DNA from: GCA-002708315 sp964460905
GTDB taxonomy: Bacteria > Bacteroidota > Bacteroidia > Bacteroidales > F082
Direction: 5' to 3'
Assembly (NCBI GenBank): GCA_964460905.1
Contig: CAYWRM010000008.1
Coordinates: forward strand, 1-64,000
DNA: 64,000 nucleotides
Shown here piece after piece: positions 47,063 through 55,792 of the stretch. Under the pieces are notes generated by a model. The model was not told the origin of the DNA. It was given only the letters and a program-made list of their open reading frames with translations, and searched no databases. Every line of letters begins with the position of its first letter. The stretch's first letter is position 1. The position numbers and the translations under genes are program-made.

Positions 47063-47115
47063 CAGCCTCTTTTTTTTGTGTATTTTTGCACAGGATTTAA
47101 CAGACTGTTCCATCG
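47063..47115 (+). repeat. 53-bp direct repeat partner at intact rnpB
   Basis: It matches 42793-42845 with four mismatches and here forms a T-tract, the functional -7 box TATTTTTG (47081-47088) and the first 23 bases of rnpB. Confidence 0.8.
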
Positions 47116-47495
47116 TCCGCCTCAGGCGGAAGGAAAGTCGGGACAGCATAAGGTGCCTTACTTCTTAACGGGAAGGGTTCGTCAGCCTCAGGCGGACGGA
47201 TACAGCGAGTGCCGCAGAAAATAACCGTCCGCCATTGGTGGATAAGGGTGAAAACGTGAGGTAAGAGCTCACGCTGTGTAGTGGTGACATTACAGAGGGG
47301 TAAACCTTAGGGGCTGCAAGATCAAATATACCGGCGTTCCCCCGCTTAAGGCGGAGGATAAGGGTTGCCTGCCTGATGCCGGAGGGTAGATTGCTAGAGT
47401 TGCATGGTAACATGTAACCAAGATAAATGATGGAAGTTTCCAGCCGTAGGCTGGGGAAACAGAATCCCGCTTATAGGTCTGTTGAATCCTTTTTT
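47093..47495 (+). ncRNA. rnpB: RNase P RNA, bacterial type A
   Basis: The catalytic RNA of RNase P, which trims the 5' ends of pre-tRNAs. Conserved blocks appear in order: AGGAAAGTCGGGACA, GCAGAAAATAACC, GGATAAGGGTGAAA, GAGGTAAGAGCTCAC, GGGGTAAACC and CAGAATCCCGCTTATAGG. P1 is closed by GGATTTAACAGAC at the 5' end and GTCTGTTGAATCC at 47477-47489, followed by a T-run. Several helices are capped by GCCTNAGGCGG-type hairpins, such as 47116-47130. Its promoter lies in the duplicated 53-bp repeat, and trmD follows on the same strand. Confidence 0.93.
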
Positions 47496-47504
47496 CAGTT
47501 ATTG

Positions 47505-47607
47505 GTAATTGGTTATTAGTAATTGGTAATTAGATATTTGGTGATTGTTTTACCAAAGACTAATAACTAAAGACCAAAGACCAAAGACCAAAGACCAATA
47601 ACAAAAA
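47505..47607 (+). repeat. Tandem heptamer and inverted TAATTGGT repeats
   Basis: The right part holds four to five copies of CCAAAGA. The left part has several TAATTGGT and TTATTAG words complementary to CTAATAAC in the right part, so the region could form a hairpin. It fills the gap between rnpB and trmD. Confidence 0.6.
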
Positions 47608-47616
47608 TCAAATTAA

Positions 47617-48294
47617 ATGAGAATTGACATAATTACCATATTCCCTGAAATGTTTGATGGTCCTTTCAGTCATTCGATTATTAAACGAGCAATTGATAAA
47701 CAGTTGGTTGACATCCATCTGCATCAGTTACGCGATTATACTACTGACAAACATCGTAAGGTTGATGATTATGCATTTTCGGGAGGTGCAGGTATGGTAA
47801 TGATGATTGAGCCAGTTGTTACGTGTATTGAAGCATTAAAGCAGGAACGTGAATATGATGAAATTATTTATACAAGTCCTGATGGTGAGTTATTTGACCA
47901 GCCCATGGCCAATAATATTTCGATACTGGAAAATGTTATAATACTTTGTGGGCATTACAAGGGTATTGATGAAAGGATAAGAGAGCATTTTATTACCAGG
48001 GAAATTTCAATTGGTAACTATGTTCTATCAGGAGGCGAATTGGCGGCAGCAATTATAACTGATAGTGTAGTAAGATTGTTACCCGGTGTACTGGGAAATG
48101 AAGTTTCGGCTTTAAGCGATTCTTTTCAGAATAATCTCATTGCCCCACCTGTTTATACCAGGCCACGTGATTTTAGAGGTTGGGAAGTCCCTCCTATTTT
48201 GCTTTCAGGTAATGAGCGTAAGATTGAAGAATGGAAGTATGAGCAGTCGGTTAAACGTACTGAAGAAAGAAGACCGGGATTTCTAGAGGATTGA
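47617..48294 (+). CDS. trmD: tRNA (guanine-37-N1)-methyltransferase
   Basis: A SPOUT-class methyltransferase making m1G37, which prevents frameshifting. The 225 residues carry MRIDIITIFPEMF, the trefoil-knot region LCGHYKGIDERIREHF, EISIGNYVLSGGELAA and the closing PPVYTRPRDFRGWEVP. It is not in the usual rpsP-rimM-trmD-rplS context here; it stands between rnpB and a P-loop gene. Confidence 0.96.
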   Translation: MRIDIITIFPEMFDGPFSHSIIKRAIDKQLVDIHLHQLRDYTTDKHRKVDDYAFSGGAGMVMMIEPVVTCIEALKQEREYDEIIYTSPDGELFDQPMANNISILENVIILCGHYKGIDERIREHFITREISIGNYVLSGGELAAAIITDSVVRLLPGVLGNEVSALSDSFQNNLIAPPVYTRPRDFRGWEVPPILLSGNERKIEEWKYEQSVKRTEERRPGFLED

Positions 48295-48391
48295 TAAAAA
48301 CTCACTATTTCTTGTGCGTATTTTTTAATGAGTGTTTACGATATTTACTTGCATTTGTTCTGTTTTTGGCAAGTTTGAAGCTTCTATTAAT

Positions 48392-48937
48392 ATGAAAAAG
48401 TTTAGGAATATTCTCCTGGTCTCAGGTTCAGGAAGAAACTGTGGTAAAACTACTCTATGCTGCCTATTGATTAATCAGCTTAAAAAAAGTGATCGGGTAA
48501 TTGGTCTTAAAATATCTCCTCATTTTCATATTAATCAACAGAGCCATAATATAATATTTGAAGGTCCAGATTATACAATTTATAAGGAAACCGAAAAAAC
48601 TTCAGGTAAAGATAGCTCACGAATGCTAGCTGCTGGTGCTGAAAAGGTGTATTTTATACAATGTACTGATGAGAATTTGCCCGATTTATACCATAATTTG
48701 AAACATCTATTGCCTGATGAGATACCAGTTGTTTGCGAGTCGGGTTCAATTGCTAATCATTATAAACCAGGTATGCATATCCTAATTAAACCTATCGATG
48801 GCAGTTCATTGAAACCATCTTACCTTAGTAACCTGAAAATTGCTGACAGACTAATCTCAGCAAACGAATTCTCGTTATCAAATTTAAATTATTCAATTAT
48901 TTACTCAAAAGATGGGTGGGAGATGAATAAGTTATAA
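48392..48937 (+). CDS. P-loop protein resembling MobB-type nucleotide-binding proteins
   Basis: With the start at 48392 (MKKFRNILLVSG), the protein has about 181 residues. The Walker A motif SGSGRNCGKTTL stands near the N-terminus, followed by IGLKISPHFH and a switch-like region with VVCESGSIANHY. The layout recalls MobB and related small P-loop proteins that serve cofactor synthesis. No molybdopterin genes are nearby, so the function is open. The longer frame from 48332 adds 20 atypical residues. Confidence 0.65.
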   Translation: MKKFRNILLVSGSGRNCGKTTLCCLLINQLKKSDRVIGLKISPHFHINQQSHNIIFEGPDYTIYKETEKTSGKDSSRMLAAGAEKVYFIQCTDENLPDLYHNLKHLLPDEIPVVCESGSIANHYKPGMHILIKPIDGSSLKPSYLSNLKIADRLISANEFSLSNLNYSIIYSKDGWEMNKL

Positions 48938-49190
48938 CTCAATTTAATAGGTAGTTAAGCGCAAAAGTTAAGTAGCTTTAAGAAATATGGTAATATGGAA
49001 GCCCTTGCTATGCGTTAGGGATTGCAGCGATAGCTTGTTGAAATACTGATGATGTTTTTGTTAGTCTGGCGTATGCTGAGGAACGAAGCAACCGCACTGC
49101 TTACAAAAACACAATCGGAATGAAACAACTACAAGCGTAAAGCCTGGCTGACCGCCGAAATAAATTCATGAAGGCGGGAATGAACGCCCA
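48938..49190. other. Structured intergenic region, possible palindromic repeat
   Basis: No gene is visible. GCTATGCGTTAGGG ... GCGATAGC forms one hairpin. A larger imperfect one pairs CTTGTTGAAATACTGATG with the segment ending CAACTACAAG, including GTTTTTGT/ACAAAAAC. A third has GGCGG and CCGCC arms near 49160. It resembles REP-like intergenic elements or a structured RNA. Confidence 0.4.
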
Positions 49191-49191
49191 T

Positions 49192-49220
49192 AAAAAAAGG
49201 AAGTAAAAAATACTCCCTTT
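49192..49220 (-). terminator. sucD terminator
   Basis: On the minus strand GGGAGTA and TACTTCC pair across a T loop, followed by TTTTTTT; it lies 29 bases after the sucD stop. Confidence 0.7.
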
Positions 49221-49248
49221 AATAATTATATAGAAATGTTATTTATCT

Positions 49249-50118
49249 CTACTTCAGCAGTTCAGCCATTTTTTTGCCAATATTGGCTGGTGAATCAACA
49301 ACGTGAATTCCGCAATCGCGAAGAATTTCTTTTTTAGCTTCAGCAGTATCTGATTTACCACCAATAATTGCTCCTGCATGCCCCATGGTTCTACCTACTG
49401 GAGCAGTGGCTCCAGCAATAAAACTTACTACTGGCTTGGTGCCATGTTCTTTAATCCAATAGGCAGCATCTGCTTCCATATTACCGCCAATCTCGCCAAT
49501 CATTACAATACCTTTAGTTTCTGGATCGTTCATAAAAAGCTCTACAGCATCTTTTGTGGTTGTTCCAATAATTGGGTCACCGCCAATACCTAGCGCAGTT
49601 GTTTGTCCCAATCCAGTTTTAGTTAGTTGATCAACAGCCTCATAAGTAAGGGTTCCGGAACGTGACACTATTCCAACGGATCCTTTTTTATGAATAAACC
49701 CCGGCATAATACCAACTTTGGCTTCACCAGGTGTAATAACGCCCGGACAGTTAGGTCCAATTAATCTGGAGCTTCTTCCCACTAGATATTCTTTAACAAC
49801 AACCATATCTTCAGTAGGAATACCTTCAGTAATACATACAATAACCTCAATTCCTGCTTCGGCAGCTTCCATAATTGCATCTGCAGCAAATGCAGGAGGG
49901 ACAAATAATAGTGAAACATTAGCACCTGTTTTCTCAACAGCATCTTTTACCGTATTAAAAACTGGTTTATTAAGGTGAATTTGTCCACCTTTTCCCGGAG
50001 TAACTCCTCCTACTACATTTGTTCCATATTCAATCATTTGAGAGGCATGAAAAGTTCCCTCACTACCTGTAAATCCCTGAACTATAACCTTTGAATCTTT
50101 GTTAACTAATATACTCAT
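49249..50118 (-). CDS. sucD: Succinyl-CoA synthetase alpha subunit
   Basis: The TCA-cycle enzyme subunit that interconverts succinyl-CoA and succinate with nucleotide formation. The 289 residues include the CoA-binding Rossmann domain VIVQGFTGSEGTFH and CPGVITPGEAKVGIMPG. The phosphohistidine lies in GRTMGHAGAIIGG. sucC is not adjacent; the gene is monocistronic. CAAAGGTA at 50153-50160 is the complement of a TACCTTTG -7 box 35 bases upstream. Confidence 0.96.
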   Translation of the reverse strand: MSILVNKDSKVIVQGFTGSEGTFHASQMIEYGTNVVGGVTPGKGGQIHLNKPVFNTVKDAVEKTGANVSLLFVPPAFAADAIMEAAEAGIEVIVCITEGIPTEDMVVVKEYLVGRSSRLIGPNCPGVITPGEAKVGIMPGFIHKKGSVGIVSRSGTLTYEAVDQLTKTGLGQTTALGIGGDPIIGTTTKDAVELFMNDPETKGIVMIGEIGGNMEADAAYWIKEHGTKPVVSFIAGATAPVGRTMGHAGAIIGGKSDTAEAKKEILRDCGIHVVDSPANIGKKMAELLK

Positions 50119-50194
50119 ATCATAATAATTATCTGTTGCAGAAAATAAATGTCAAAGGTAATGTGTTTTCATTTAACTGAAAAAAATAAAATAC

Positions 50195-50202
50195 TATTTT
50201 TG
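50195..50202 (+). promoter_or_regulatory. mnmE -7 element
   Basis: TATTTTTG matches the phylum consensus, 32 bases before mnmE, in the divergent gap with sucD. Confidence 0.45.
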
Positions 50203-50233
50203 TTATTTATCAAAGATTATAAATTATAAAGCT

Positions 50234-51640
50234 ATGTCCATTAAATCAGTAGGTTATAGTCGGGATACAATAGTAGCTATAGCTACTCCTGCAGGTTCCG
50301 GGGCTATTTCAGTAATTAGATTATCAGGTAGTGAGAGTTTAAGTTTGTGTATGCAGCATTTTAAACCAACCAATAAAAAGCTAAGCATTGCAAATATTGA
50401 GAGCCATAAACTATACCTGGGTTATTTTGTAGAAGATAAAAATATTATTGATGAAGTATTAATAAGCTATTTTAAAAGCCCTGCATCTTATACTAGCGAG
50501 GATGTAGTTGAGATTTCATGCCATGGCTCGGAGTTTATTCAGCAAAAAATAGTTGAGATACTAATAAATTCAGGAGCAAGAGCGGCTGAACCCGGTGAAT
50601 TTACTTTACGAGCATTTTTAAACGGACGATTAGACCTAAGTCAGGCTGAAGGAGTTGCCGATCTTATTTCATCACAATCAGCAAGTTCGCATCGAATGGC
50701 AATGAATCAAATGCGTGGAGGGATATCTAATAAAATATCGTTGTTAAGAAAAAAGCTAATCGACTTTGCTTCATTAATTGAACTTGAACTGGATTTCAGT
50801 GAAGAAGATGTTGAGTTTGCCAACAGAGAACAATTTATGAAGTTAATTTCAGAGCTAAAAGAAGAACTGAATTTACTTATAGGCTCATTTAGCATGGGTA
50901 ATGTAATAAAACAGGGTATTCCTGTGGCAATTATAGGCAAACCTAATGTTGGTAAATCAACATTGTTAAATGCAATATTAAACGAAGAGAAGGCAATTGT
51001 TAGTCATATTCCGGGAACCACACGAGATGCCATTGAAGACACATTTATTATTGGCGGATATAAATTCAGATTTATTGATACTGCCGGATTAAGACAATCG
51101 GAAGATATAATTGAAAATATTGGCATTGAACGAACCTATGACAAGATTAAGCAGGCAACCATTATTCTTTATGTTTGTGATATTGCTAGTATAAACAATG
51201 CATCTGTTGAAAATGTTCTGGAGGAATTTAAACAGTACATTCAGGATGAATCAAAACATTTCATTTTAGTTGCTAATAAAATTGACCAGCTTGGAGAACT
51301 TCCATCTCAAATTAAAGAAATACTTGAACTAGATACTGTCTTTGTATCTGCAAAGCGTAAAGAAAACATCCATATGTTAGCAGACAGCCTTGTTAATATT
51401 GTCAGAAAATTCAATATATCCAACGATGTAGTTATCAGCAACTCACGACATTACCAAGCACTTATGAATGCAAATAAAGCTCTTATACAAGTTGAGGAAG
51501 GTTTTTTCAATAATGTACCTACAGATCTTATCGCAATTGATATTCGACATGCACTTCATGAACTGGGGACAATAACAGGCGAAATTACTACTGATGAGTT
51601 GCTTGGGAACATTTTTGGTAAGTTCTGTATCGGAAAGTAA
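50234..51640 (+). CDS. mnmE: tRNA modification GTPase MnmE
   Basis: With MnmG it makes 5-carboxymethylaminomethyl-uridine at position 34 of tRNA. The 468 residues have the folate-binding N-domain (RDTIVAIATPAGSGAISVIR), a helical domain, the G domain with P-loop GKPNVGKSTLLNA and DTAGLRQ switch II, and the essential C-terminal FCIGK with its cysteine. The 3' end overlaps an 18-23 bp attachment-site sequence without changing the C-terminus. Confidence 0.97.
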   Translation: MSIKSVGYSRDTIVAIATPAGSGAISVIRLSGSESLSLCMQHFKPTNKKLSIANIESHKLYLGYFVEDKNIIDEVLISYFKSPASYTSEDVVEISCHGSEFIQQKIVEILINSGARAAEPGEFTLRAFLNGRLDLSQAEGVADLISSQSASSHRMAMNQMRGGISNKISLLRKKLIDFASLIELELDFSEEDVEFANREQFMKLISELKEELNLLIGSFSMGNVIKQGIPVAIIGKPNVGKSTLLNAILNEEKAIVSHIPGTTRDAIEDTFIIGGYKFRFIDTAGLRQSEDIIENIGIERTYDKIKQATIILYVCDIASINNASVENVLEEFKQYIQDESKHFILVANKIDQLGELPSQIKEILELDTVFVSAKRKENIHMLADSLVNIVRKFNISNDVVISNSRHYQALMNANKALIQVEEGFFNNVPTDLIAIDIRHALHELGTITGEITTDELLGNIFGKFCIGK

Positions 51641-51645
51641 GTACC
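51623..51645 (+). repeat. attL-like site at the 3' end of mnmE
   Basis: TTCTGTAT, one variable base (C), then GGAAAGTAAGTACC. It encodes the end of mnmE and is repeated with one mismatch at 55793-55815. The 3' end of trmE/mnmE is a known integration site, for example of SGI1-family islands. Confidence 0.75.
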
Positions 51646-51706
51646 CTTCTTTTGTTTGTTAACAGCCTATTATTTTATGTTGCCGGACAACACAAAACGC
51701 ATCATT

Positions 51707-51913
51707 ATGAAAGTAGCTCTTCGTCAGTGAAAAAAGGGAAACAAAGTAAGCCTTTACCTTGATTATTATCACAAAGGTAAACGCTCTTATGAGTACCTTA
51801 ATCTCTACCTCTACCCTACTCCTGAAAAAGGCAGATTAAGTAAAACACAAAAGAACAACAACTTATCCATTTTAAAAGCGGCAAATCTAAAACAAAGCAT
51901 AGTAATCACATGA
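51707..51913 (+). pseudogene. Tyrosine-recombinase (integrase) N-terminal remnant
   Basis: The frame starts MKVALRQ, meets an in-frame TGA at codon 8, then continues GNKVSLYLDYYHKGKRSYEY and LYPTPEKGRLSKTQ before stopping at 51911-51913. This is the arm-DNA-binding domain of Bacteroidota phage-type integrases; the catalytic part is missing. It lies 61 bases inside the attL-like repeat, where an island integrase is expected. Confidence 0.75.
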
Positions 51914-52077
51914 AACGGTTGGCAGTAGATTTTAACTTTTTCATTAGAGGAAAATTGTTCTATAAACATCCTCTAATAGCCCAAATAGGCAACTACTTGG
52001 CAAGTTCAGATAAACTCAACCGTTGGGGTGCAATTTCAAAAACATTTATGATTCCCCCAACTTTGAAAGGCTTTTAA
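51910..52077 (+). CDS. Short unknown open frame (55 residues)
   Basis: Its ATG overlaps the stop of the integrase remnant (ATGA). The frame reads MKRLAVDFNFFIRGKLFYKH and NYLASSDKLNRWGAIS, ending PPTLKGF. It may be a decayed part of another island gene. Not recognised. Confidence 0.25.
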   Translation: MKRLAVDFNFFIRGKLFYKHPLIAQIGNYLASSDKLNRWGAISKTFMIPPTLKGF

Positions 52078-52111
52078 TGTAAGCTAATCTTTTAAAATCT
52101 TTATTTAAAAC

Positions 52112-52738
52112 TTACTCTTTTGAACACTTATCACAATCATACTCACTTTTATACATTTCATTGATTAATTCGCATGTGATATCTCCAATAGCATAGGGTA
52201 CAACATCTCTAAATTCACATTGCGGTCTGTCATTTTTATCCGTAAACCCTCTTTGGTGGCAATATTCATGTGCAATATGACTTGCATACATTACTACCGA
52301 TCTTTGATAATTTTCGGGTGTAAGATCAATCCAATGTCTATATGTTTTTGTGGTATTACTATTTAAGTTTGTAACTCCAATGGTTCCATATAGGTAGGCT
52401 GTTAGCCTTAATCCTCTTGGTTTAATTAATAACTTCATTTCCACACTATCATTCCATCCAATCAATTTTTCATAGACTTCATCATTTGTCATTTCAGTGT
52501 ATCCTCCATTTAGGTTTTCCCAATCAAATTTTTTGGTCAATACTACAGTCCTATATTCATCAGAATTGAATACCTCATTTAGTAAAGTTATAGCATCATC
52601 TACAAACGATTTATATTTTCCTAGCTCATTGATATTAGCTACAATTATTTTAAAATCTTCAGTATTTTTTTCATTCTGTGCATTTAAATTATTGCTAAAT
52701 AGTTGTATAATTAGTATTCCATATATTATTGTTTTCAT
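52112..52738 (-). CDS. Secreted protein with HExxH zinc-protease-like motif, island cargo
   Basis: This 208-residue protein has a signal peptide (about 1-20, ending NNLNA). The motif H157-E158-Y-C-H161 in ASHIAHEYCHQRGF matches the zincin core. The C-terminal end is Cys-rich (YDCDKCSKE), and a further Cys sits in PQCEFRDVVPY. A third zinc ligand may be in the helix DITCELINEM. It lies 31 bases downstream of the lipoprotein gene on the same strand, inside the mnmE island. Activity is inferred from the motif only. Confidence 0.65.
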   Translation of the reverse strand: MKTIIYGILIIQLFSNNLNAQNEKNTEDFKIIVANINELGKYKSFVDDAITLLNEVFNSDEYRTVVLTKKFDWENLNGGYTEMTNDEVYEKLIGWNDSVEMKLLIKPRGLRLTAYLYGTIGVTNLNSNTTKTYRHWIDLTPENYQRSVVMYASHIAHEYCHQRGFTDKNDRPQCEFRDVVPYAIGDITCELINEMYKSEYDCDKCSKE

Positions 52739-52769
52739 AAACCTAAATTTTATTAATTAACATTATATT

Positions 52770-54902
52770 CTAAAGTCTCCAGCTTCTCACTTTCTTCCAT
52801 GCTTTTGTAAGTCCATCATCTACCTTCTTTTTAGCTTTAGTAAGTTTTCTACCTGTACTTTTATGAAGTTTTGCTGCTTTTATTGCTAATTCTTTATTTG
52901 CCTTTTCTAATATTTTTTGTGCCCGTTTTGCCTCAGCAGCGAAGTCTTTTACAGCCTTTTCTGAAGCTTTTTGTACATTTTCAGGCATATCTGCTATTGA
53001 TTTATCAGGGTCTTTTAAGTATTTATACCACTCCTTTTCAATACTTCCGGCTAACTTCTCCATATCAGCGCCTAATTTTGCCAGTGCTTTTAAAACGTCA
53101 TTATTTGGTCCAAATTCAAATGGGCCTACAAAAGCTACAATTGGTTCTAATTCAGGGCAGCTCTTTTTTTGCTTGCTGTAATAATTTTTTAAACCTTCAT
53201 TAAGTTTCTCATTATCAAAATTTATTTTATCAATATCCCCAATATTTGATGTAAAAATTACACTATCATTGATATTTATTAATACACCTTCATTATCAAT
53301 TTGTATATTATCAATACTAAATTTTGTCATCATATATTTATACGGATAATCTACATATATATCTTTTTTGCTTCTATCCTCAGTAAATTTATAATATAAA
53401 GGTATGTCACTAAAAAAAGCTGTTGGTTCTATATATTCATCTCCAATGGTTTGTTCTGTTCTAATGCCTATTGTTGCTAATTTTCCAATACTACCAAATT
53501 CTTCATTATCCGATGCTATTGTTACTTTTGCATTTTTACATTCAATATTTGTTTTTATAAGCAGTGCTTCAATATCACCTATACTTTCTTTAACAAATTC
53601 CACACTTCCTCTTAAGTTTTCATTGCTTGTTCCAACAGCATTTATTTGCCCTCCGAAACCACCCCCAATATAGGGGTCAAAATGTACATGTACATCAGCT
53701 TTTATTTTTACCTTTAGATCAATGTCAAAACTTAAACCTTTCTTGGGCTCCCAACGCGTCTCTATTTTCTTCAATACTAAAGTCCCTCTTATTGCCTCCT
53801 TATGTGTCAATTCTGCGTAATAGCCGCCCTTCCCTAGGTAATTTACCCAATCTTCTTTAGCTAGATGTCCCTTCTCTTCAATACTATTAACATAAACCGT
53901 TCTTATGCTTGGAGGTAGTTCATTTATTTCAGTAAATGTTTTAGTGAACATACTTTTATTAATCCAAATAACAGCATTTTCAGGGTGTATTAACTCGTTA
54001 GTTAGTTTGTTCTCTATTACATTTTTTAAACTATCATTTACGGCATCAAGGTTTCGTTTTTTTATCTTAACTTTTTCAATTTGACTATCTACTATATTTA
54101 ACGGTTGTTTTGCAAGCGAAAAATTAATCCAAAGGCCATTAGGGAGGAAAGCAGGTGCTTCAAATTGTAAATAATTTACGATATTATGCATCTCGGTCTT
54201 CGTTTTTAAAATAACATATCCCATTTCTTTTTCATCATTATCATAAAACATTGTATCAGCTGTGTTTTTCTTCAATTGGAAATTACTTTCAATTTTATCC
54301 CTAATCGCAATGTTTGTATGTAAATTACTTCCAGCCAACATATTAAACAAATCGGCTAAAAATTTATTTTTCTTTCTTGTACCTATATTTACTCCCCATA
54401 CTTTAGCGTTGAGGTGATATGCTATTGGCAATAGGTCCAATCTTATATTTAATTGTTCTTTATCATCATCTCTTTCTCCATATGTGGCAATCAATAAGTT
54501 TTCTAGTTCTATTTCTCCTTTCTTCTTGTCTTTATCATTAAAAATTGTTAACATTAGGTTAGTATTAAATGCTCCGATAACCGGTTTAAACTCTAATGTA
54601 TTTACTTTGCAGTACCAGCCGTTATATTCTCCTTCTTTTTTATTGGTTAGTATTGTACCCTCTAATCCTTTCAAGCTCGCTTCAATAATCCCTTTTTCAA
54701 GGAATAAGCTTATTTCTGTTGCTTTCGGGAAGTTTTCGCTGCTGACAAGTTTATTTGTAGTATTTAACCCTCTATATATAGCCTCATTTTTTCTATTAAT
54801 AGCATTCCTTTCAACTATTTTACATTGATTAAACAATATGATAATTGTTAATAAGCTAAGAAGTTTAATCCATTTATTATGGATTGTGGTCTCTCTCTTC
54901 AT
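52770..54902 (-). CDS. Large lipoprotein of unknown function, island cargo
   Basis: The 710 residues start with a lipoprotein signal (Cys27 in ILFNQC). The body is beta-rich, with no known motif seen. A Gly-rich turn VHFDPYIGGGFGGQINAVG occurs near 400. The C-terminal 100 residues are Lys/Ala-rich helical (AAEAKRAQKILEKANKELA, then KLTKAKKKVDD) and might bind anionic polymers. It is paired with the HExxH protein in the mnmE-attached island. I do not recognise a family. Confidence 0.65.
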   Translation of the reverse strand: MKRETTIHNKWIKLLSLLTIIILFNQCKIVERNAINRKNEAIYRGLNTTNKLVSSENFPKATEISLFLEKGIIEASLKGLEGTILTNKKEGEYNGWYCKVNTLEFKPVIGAFNTNLMLTIFNDKDKKKGEIELENLLIATYGERDDDKEQLNIRLDLLPIAYHLNAKVWGVNIGTRKKNKFLADLFNMLAGSNLHTNIAIRDKIESNFQLKKNTADTMFYDNDEKEMGYVILKTKTEMHNIVNYLQFEAPAFLPNGLWINFSLAKQPLNIVDSQIEKVKIKKRNLDAVNDSLKNVIENKLTNELIHPENAVIWINKSMFTKTFTEINELPPSIRTVYVNSIEEKGHLAKEDWVNYLGKGGYYAELTHKEAIRGTLVLKKIETRWEPKKGLSFDIDLKVKIKADVHVHFDPYIGGGFGGQINAVGTSNENLRGSVEFVKESIGDIEALLIKTNIECKNAKVTIASDNEEFGSIGKLATIGIRTEQTIGDEYIEPTAFFSDIPLYYKFTEDRSKKDIYVDYPYKYMMTKFSIDNIQIDNEGVLININDSVIFTSNIGDIDKINFDNEKLNEGLKNYYSKQKKSCPELEPIVAFVGPFEFGPNNDVLKALAKLGADMEKLAGSIEKEWYKYLKDPDKSIADMPENVQKASEKAVKDFAAEAKRAQKILEKANKELAIKAAKLHKSTGRKLTKAKKKVDDGLTKAWKKVRSWRL

Positions 54903-55792
54903 AAGTAGTAGTTTTATTTTATTGGTTAGTCTTTATATGTAGGTAGTTTGCTTGTTTTGTTAATCAAAACGTCCATAAAAGTAAAAAAAATTATACTCAT
55001 TTTAATTCATTGTTATTTTTTAACAACTTTTTAACTTACTATTATGTCAAATATCATAATTAGTATCCTTTTACACTTTTAATAATAGTTTTACTGTCTA
55101 GGCTTCATTATTAATTAGTCATTTATTACCAAATCTAATACTTAACCCAGCATATCAAAAGTATTACCTCTTTCAGTCAAGGCAAGGCTATATAAACAGC
55201 ATCAGGGCTTACTCTCCGTTCAATATTACAATTCAACCTTCACTTTCCAATAAATAATTTAGTAATAGCATTCCGCTTGCATATTGCAAACTCATATAGC
55301 TAGCAAAAGCTGTATTTCGCTCCATTATCAAATTCAGTAATCAATTCAAAAGGATTATTTGCTTGTTTTGTGTTGGATTATCATTTCTAAATAGTCAATC
55401 GTTTACACATCAATAAACGTTTGTAAATATTTAATAAACAGTTTATTAAAATTTTCAGATAAAGTATTTAAATTATTAAAAAGCTTATGTATCCTGATAC
55501 TTAAAAAAATCATCTAATTAAATATATTGCTATTGCATCTTAATAAGCGATTATCCCCTCCCATGCTTCAATATATTAGAGCTAAACAACTAATACGACA
55601 TATATAGGACTGTATTAGTTCATAAGCCTGATTTATGCTTAGAATCCATTAATTGTACAAGTTCAATATTATTTATTAGTTTAGTAATGACATAACTACT
55701 GTTGATTGCCTATTTTTATTCATATTGAGCTATTATTGTTGCTTATCTGTTGCCCATACCTCATAATCATTTGAATATCAATTAATATTACA
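54903..55792. other. Gene-poor right end of the mnmE island
   Basis: Nearly 900 bases are very AT-rich with no convincing gene on either strand. A perfect 10-bp palindrome (TTTAATAAAC, centre A, complement) lies at 55430-55450 beside AATAAACGTTTG words, possibly a recombinase or excisionase binding area near attR. The rest may be decayed sequence. The stretch after attR (55816-55939) also shows nothing. Confidence 0.4.

Noticed and set aside
47165..47413. Minus-strand frame inside rnpB
   Set aside because: RNase P RNA motifs explain the whole segment.
47505..47607. CRISPR-like array
   Set aside because: The repeats are 7-8 bases without spacers, so this is a simple tandem repeat.
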